Source: Planctomycetota bacterium
Lineage (GTDB): Bacteria; Planctomycetota; UBA1135; GCA-002686595
DNA: 9,174 nt
Direction: 5' to 3'
NCBI GenBank assembly: GCA_022447405.1
Contig: JAKVCE010000066.1
Location: 1-9,174, forward strand
Positions within the stretch are counted from its first letter, which is position 1, and each line of letters begins with the position of its first letter. Below are positions 7,024 through 9,174 of the stretch, in pieces. The translations under genes were made by a program, and so were the position numbers. The notes beneath the pieces are model-generated. The model saw only the letters and a list, made by a program, of their open reading frames with translations, searched no databases and was not told the DNA's origin.

Positions 7024-7080
7024 ACGAGGATTGAGTCGAGACCTCCTGATCCTCCCTCCTCGTTCCCAACCCCCCCCTTC

Positions 7081-9174
7081 ATGTCGCGCACCAAGATCGC
7101 ACGCCCGCACATCCCCTTAGGGCTCCTCTTGTCGCTCCCCTTCTTCGCCTCCTGCTCGGACGGCGAGGAGGTCGCTCTCAACGAGAACCAGATGGACTCC
7201 TTCGCGGGACTCCCCTCTGACTACAGCTACCCCGATGAGCTGCACATGGGCTCCTCCAGTGAGCCCTACGCTGCTCCGTACGATGATCAGGGGGTCGAGG
7301 ATCCTTCAGAGCCTGTCAGGGACCGGAACTACATCGACATCTTGCTCCGCTCCGCTCGCAACGTCGTGGCAATGGATCAGGCCGCGGAAGCGATCGGGAC
7401 GTACGAGGAGCTCTTGGCGAGGGACCCTGAGCACATGGAGGCACGTGAGGAGTACGCAGGGCTGCTTATCCAGGAGGGACGCCTGGTGGACGCAGCTGCT
7501 CAGTTCCGCATCCTGATCGAAGCCCAGCCCAGCGACGCCCGGCATCGTCGCGCCCTCGCTGGCGTGCTCGTTCAGACGAGGGAGTTCGACGAGGCCTCGG
7601 AGCAATTGCGCCGAGTCCTGATGGAAGATCCCGAGGACGTAGAGACAGCAGCCACCTTGGCGCGCCTCTACACGTGGACGAAAGACTTCCACAAGGCCGA
7701 GGACATCTACAGGAAGCACCTGCAGAGCCTCGACCCGAGGAAGGAGTCGGATCAGGTCCTCTTAGCGCCGGTCTTGTTGGACCTTCACCGGCCTGAGGAC
7801 GCCCTCAGCACTCTAGAGCGACTGCACCGTAAGGCGCCCGATGACCTCAGATGGGCGATCTATCTCGCGCGCTGCTACACGCAGATGGGAGAGCACGAGA
7901 AGGCCAGCAAGACCCTCGACCAGATGGCCGAGGTGCGCACAGCTACGATCGAAGAGCGCCTGGAGCTCGCGAGCTACCTCTCCCTTGTAGGCAGCTACAA
8001 GAACGCCATGAAGCTCTACGACCAGGTGTTGGACGTCGCGCCGGCGAACAAGGCCGCCAAGATTGGCAGCGCCCGAATTCAACTCCAGGCCTTCCTGCCT
8101 TCAGCCGCGAAGCGCACCCTCGACACCCTTGAGGGTGACATGGGTTCTGACCGTCAATACCAACTCACTCTCGGCGCGTATCACGTTCTGATCGGTGACT
8201 ACGCGGCGGCAGAGGGGATCTACAAAGACGCCCTCTCCAGGACCCCCGAAGATCACGAGATCCGCATCGCTCTCGGCGACATGTTCCGCATCAGCGGCGA
8301 GTACGAGAAGGCCTCCGGAGAGCTCCGCAAGGTCCCCAAATACTCCTCTCGCAGCCGCGAAGCACGCTACCTCTTGGCCAAGTCGCTCTCAGAGCAGCAC
8401 CAGTACGAGGACGCCAACACCATCTGCCAGGTCCTCTACACCGAGGACGGCCGCGACCCGCGCCCGCTCCTCTTGCTCGTCCGGAACCTCGGCAAGCTCG
8501 GCAGCGCCACGCAGGCTGAGGCCCTCGGCCGCAAGTTCCTTGAGCTGAACAGGACGGACGCCTACGCCACCGTCAACATGGAGATCGCCCTCGGCAACCT
8601 CATGCTCGACGAGGCCCGCTACCTTGAGGCCGCGCGCCTCTTCCAGAGCGCGACAGCCCACCCCTACGGCCAGCTCGCAGAGGCCTACTACGGCCTCGCC
8701 AAGGCTCAGGCGAACCTCGACAACCGGATCGGCGCCACGCGCGCGCTCCTCTCCTCCACCCTCTCGCGCACAGGCGACGACATCCGCTCGCGGATCATCC
8801 TCGCTGAGATCGCGACGGGAGATGGCGAATGGAAAGAGGCGCTGGACATGTATCGCCACGTCTTGCGTTGGGACCCTGAGAACCTCGCGGCCATGGTCCG
8901 TCTCGGCGAAGTGGAGACCCTCCTCCTCCGGAATACCGAGGGTGTCCGGGTTGATCCTGTCACGACCTTCGAGCGGGTGATCGCGCGCTCCTCCAACAAC
9001 CTCCGCGCGAGGATCGGGATGGCGCGTGCTTACAGCCGCCTGAAGAACTTCGACAACTCCCTCGAGCAGTACGAGCTCGCGCTCGCTAGCGACTCCGACA
9101 ACATCGTCGCGCACCGCGAGAAGGCCCGCCTCCTCTACTGGACCCACCAGTACGACGAGTCCGTCGAGGCCTAT
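7081..9174 (+). CDS. TPR-rich lipoprotein, probable polysaccharide export scaffold (partial, C-terminus beyond right edge)
   Basis: The frame is open for 698 codons to the window end. The N-terminus is a lipoprotein signal: basic start (Arg3, Lys5, Arg8), hydrophobic core LGLLLSL at 13-19, and lipobox FASC with Cys25 as the lipidated residue. Phe at -3 is less usual than Leu. Ser at +2 would permit transfer to the outer membrane under the Lol rule. A low-complexity acidic stretch (26-80) follows, then back-to-back TPR repeats of about 34 residues from about residue 84 to the end, with A/G/Y-rich spacing such as DPEHMEAREEYAGLLIQEGR. Some carry a Trp in the first helix (Trp199, Trp687), as in BcsC/PgaA-like export proteins. 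The ATG at 7081 is the first start after an in-frame TAG at 6991 and lies directly before the signal; no Shine-Dalgarno sequence. It is divergent from the synthase gene. The likely role is periplasmic or outer-membrane scaffold for polymer export. Comparable proteins are BcsC, AlgK, PelB and the PEP-CTERM-linked TPR lipoprotein PrsT. Whether a beta-barrel follows is unknown. Confidence 0.87.
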   Translation, partial: MSRTKIARPHIPLGLLLSLPFFASCSDGEEVALNENQMDSFAGLPSDYSYPDELHMGSSSEPYAAPYDDQGVEDPSEPVRDRNYIDILLRSARNVVAMDQAAEAIGTYEELLARDPEHMEAREEYAGLLIQEGRLVDAAAQFRILIEAQPSDARHRRALAGVLVQTREFDEASEQLRRVLMEDPEDVETAATLARLYTWTKDFHKAEDIYRKHLQSLDPRKESDQVLLAPVLLDLHRPEDALSTLERLHRKAPDDLRWAIYLARCYTQMGEHEKASKTLDQMAEVRTATIEERLELASYLSLVGSYKNAMKLYDQVLDVAPANKAAKIGSARIQLQAFLPSAAKRTLDTLEGDMGSDRQYQLTLGAYHVLIGDYAAAEGIYKDALSRTPEDHEIRIALGDMFRISGEYEKASGELRKVPKYSSRSREARYLLAKSLSEQHQYEDANTICQVLYTEDGRDPRPLLLLVRNLGKLGSATQAEALGRKFLELNRTDAYATVNMEIALGNLMLDEARYLEAARLFQSATAHPYGQLAEAYYGLAKAQANLDNRIGATRALLSSTLSRTGDDIRSRIILAEIATGDGEWKEALDMYRHVLRWDPENLAAMVRLGEVETLLLRNTEGVRVDPVTTFERVIARSSNNLRARIGMARAYSRLKNFDNSLEQYELALASDSDNIVAHREKARLLYWTHQYDESVEAY

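Larger units (their letters stand above)
6529..7080. promoter_or_regulatory. Divergent intergenic region between the synthase and the TPR lipoprotein gene
   Basis: The 552 bases contain no credible gene. The centre, about 6650-6846, is markedly richer in A and T than anything else in the window and should hold the promoters of both divergent genes. It includes TTGA twice with 10-base spacing (6737-6750) and a dyad GACTG-TGGT-CAGTC (6810-6823), a possible operator. I could not find a -35/-10 pair on either strand that matches well enough to call. The two outer parts are GC-rich and full of complementary arms: about 120 bases before the synthase start, and about 230 bases before the lipoprotein start. 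Divergent arrangement suggests co-regulation of the two genes. Confidence 0.5.

Noticed and set aside
6747..7034. 95-codon frame in the divergent intergenic region
   Set aside because: It has no recognisable motif, no ribosome binding site, odd composition, and spans both the AT-rich promoter block and the structured leader.
7306..7719. 137-codon minus-strand frame inside the TPR lipoprotein gene
   Set aside because: The opposite strand has an unbroken 698-codon frame with a lipoprotein signal and clear TPR periodicity; the antisense frame has neither.

Overview
This is a high-GC bacterial window with five protein genes, two of them cut by the window edges. No rRNA, tRNA, insertion sequence or CRISPR array is visible. 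The style fits a didermic, high-GC environmental bacterium: weak or absent Shine-Dalgarno sequences, a long (about 600 residue) UbiD-type decarboxylase, a cellulose-synthase-type enzyme and a large TPR lipoprotein. Planctomycetota is my best guess, from resemblance of the UbiD protein to planctomycete-type relatives, but this is inference without a database search.

Left part (1-2884), metabolic genes. The 5' portion of folC lies on the minus strand and runs off the left edge. A 200-base divergent gap follows, then on the plus strand a small Nudix-fold protein with a degenerate Nudix box (584-994) and, 81 bases later, a prenylated-FMN-dependent UbiD-family decarboxylase (1076-2884). FolC belongs to folate synthesis. 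The Nudix protein vaguely resembles NudB, another folate enzyme. The UbiD protein most likely acts in quinone synthesis. A GC-rich hairpin at 2888-2917 separates it from the convergent gene that follows.

Right part (2959-9174), an envelope polysaccharide locus. A 1189-residue protein on the minus strand joins in one chain a family-2 cellulose-synthase-type glycosyltransferase, two successive PilZ-like domains, an extra transmembrane helix and a TPR tail predicted to lie in the periplasm. It is divergently paired, across a 552-base intergenic region, with a TPR-rich lipoprotein of at least 698 residues that continues past the right edge. Together they look like a compact synthesis and export machine: polymer made and extruded at the inner membrane under possible cyclic-di-GMP control, with periplasmic TPR scaffolds leading to an outer-membrane partner. 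No BcsB, BcsZ or beta-barrel is present in the window.

The divergent intergenic region has an AT-rich centre, probably the promoters, flanked by GC-rich segments with nested and interleaved complementary arms. The arms in front of the lipoprotein gene (6847-7023) could form a long hairpin and a pseudoknot-like alternative. The fusion protein and this leader are the two items most worth following up.
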